Positions 39,966 to 40,477 of a stretch of DNA of 40,477 nucleotides are shown piece by piece. Source of the stretch: Bacteroidales bacterium UBA3810 (GTDB taxonomy: Bacteria; Bacteroidota; Bacteroidia; Bacteroidales; Paludibacteraceae); assembly GCA_002368645.1 (NCBI GenBank), contig DFEE01000031.1, positions 1,896 through 42,372 on the forward strand. The letters are read 5' to 3'. The notes below the pieces were generated by a model. The model was given only the letters and a program-made list of their open reading frames with translations. It searched no databases and was not told where the DNA came from. The position numbers and the translations under genes were made by a program. Numbering within the stretch: the first letter of the stretch is position 1; each line of letters opens with the position of its first letter.

Positions 39966-40130
39966 AACGTGGAGAGAGTACCGGCGACGCGGTAAACCGC
40001 CTACACCGCAAGCCCACACACTACAAGCAGGAACAAACAAAATAACGGCATACGATGCCGGACTAACAAACGAAGAGAAAGGAGAAATAAAAACGATTTT
40101 TTCTTTCCCCCTAAAAAATTTTCGCGAAGC
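39966..40130. repeat. Direct repeat copy 2, rRNA operon downstream flank
   Basis: About 150 bp nearly identical to 21518-21677 in the same orientation. Here it sits downstream of a complete 5S gene on the minus strand, which is its natural place. Confidence 0.85.
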
Positions 40131-40189
40131 GAGAAAAATAGGATGAGGTCGGCTTACCGCTTGCATCGCCGGACATGCTATACAAAGAA

Positions 40190-40220
40190 AGAACCCCCAA
40201 GACGAATCTCAGAGGTTCTC
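40190..40220 (-). terminator. rRNA operon terminator
   Basis: Minus strand AGAACC pairs with GGTTCT around a loop, followed by TTCTTTG. It lies directly after the 5S 3' end; copy B at 23.4 kb has the same sequence. Confidence 0.75.
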
Positions 40221-40221
40221 A

Positions 40222-40333
40222 AAGTGGCGGCTACCTACTCTCCCACAACGCAGTGCAGTACCATCGGCGATGCTGAGCTTAACGACCCTGTTCGGAATGG
40301 GAAGGGGTGGGACCTCAGCGCTATAACCACCTT
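40222..40333 (-). rRNA. rrf: 5S ribosomal RNA
   Basis: About 112 nt on the minus strand, starting AAGGTGGTTATAG, with the conserved segments CCCACCCCTTCCCATTCCGA and CGCCGATGGTACTGC, and GGGAGAGTAGG before the closing stem (GGTGG pairs near CCGCC). It is the last gene of an rRNA operon; 23S is expected beyond the right edge. The ends are estimated from the terminal stem. Confidence 0.92.
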
Positions 40334-40477
40334 AATATGGGTAAGTCGAAAGTCAAAAGTCGAAAGTCGAAAGCATTGCTGCTCAACATCCAACCCTGAC
40401 AATCAACTAAGGGGTTGACGTTTGCGTAAAAGCAACGGAACAATAAGTTCTCTTTACAGAAAAAGTATTCGGGCAAT
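40334..40477 (-). other. 23S-5S spacer with heptamer repeats
   Basis: No gene is visible. 40340-40373 carries AAAGTCG heptamer copies (GTCGAAAGTCAAAAGTCGAAAGTCG). The remainder is presumably the spacer towards the 23S gene, which I cannot see. Confidence 0.6.

Noticed and set aside
21500..40200. Integrative element with integrase and attachment sites
   Set aside because: Direct repeats exist, but no integrase, relaxase, transposase or tRNA gene is visible, so a mobile element is not called.

Overview
The window looks like chromosomal DNA of a member of the order Bacteroidales, probably an uncultured carbohydrate-degrading gut or rumen anaerobe. The reasons are the SusC/SusD pair, the rubrerythrin/superoxide dismutase pair, C-terminal T9SS-type tails, and repeated Bacteroidetes-type promoters (TTTG or TTG, about 20 nt, then TAnnTTTG) in front of genes. 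The species cannot be named from the sequence alone.

Layout. (1) 1-1.7 kb: the 3' end of an Hsp20 gene on the + strand, then a minus-strand rubrerythrin-sodB unit. (2) 1.7-21.3 kb: a minus-strand polysaccharide utilisation locus for beta-mannan/galactomannan. Read in transcription order it holds an AraC regulator, a GH26 lipoprotein, a surface binding protein, SusC, SusD, two secreted modular proteins with T9SS-like tails, a 39-residue small protein, GH36 alpha-galactosidase, a second GH26, GH130 mannosylglucose phosphorylase, a GPH-type transporter, a cellobiose/mannobiose 2-epimerase and mannose-6-phosphate isomerase. The logic is: cut mannan and remove galactose outside, import mannobiose, epimerise it to Man-Glc, phosphorolyse it to Man-1-P and glucose, and feed mannose phosphate to glycolysis. 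(3) 21.5-23.5 kb: two inverted copies of an unusual GC-rich element fused to the 3' half of 5S rRNA and its terminator, enclosing a nitroreductase gene. (4) 23.8-30.7 kb: an AT-rich accessory block with an SDR gene, a probable defence operon (AAA ATPase, GHKL-ATPase with a PD-(D/E)XK-like C-terminus, SEFIR/TIR-like protein) and a YiiX-like cysteine hydrolase. (5) 30.9-35.4 kb, + strand: a sigma factor fused through one membrane helix to an outer-membrane beta-barrel, a lipoprotein, and a radical SAM / Gfo-Idh-MocA pair. (6) 35.45-35.71 kb: a rod-shaped structured RNA that I read as 6S RNA. (7) 35.7-39.8 kb, + strand: a run of small, mostly unrecognised genes (HNH nuclease, two related 100-125 aa proteins behind a hairpin-rich leader, a holin-like protein, a DUF5675-like protein, a small lipoprotein). 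(8) 40.0-40.48 kb: the 3' end of a minus-strand rRNA operon (complete 5S); the 23S gene should lie beyond the right edge.

The most notable items are the one-polypeptide sigma-factor/outer-membrane-barrel fusion, the three-gene AAA/GHKL/SEFIR operon, the 5S-chimeric inverted elements, the 6S-like RNA, and the small-gene cassette. A further thread is that several families of short repeats, found between genes, also lie in frame inside coding sequences of the mannan locus.
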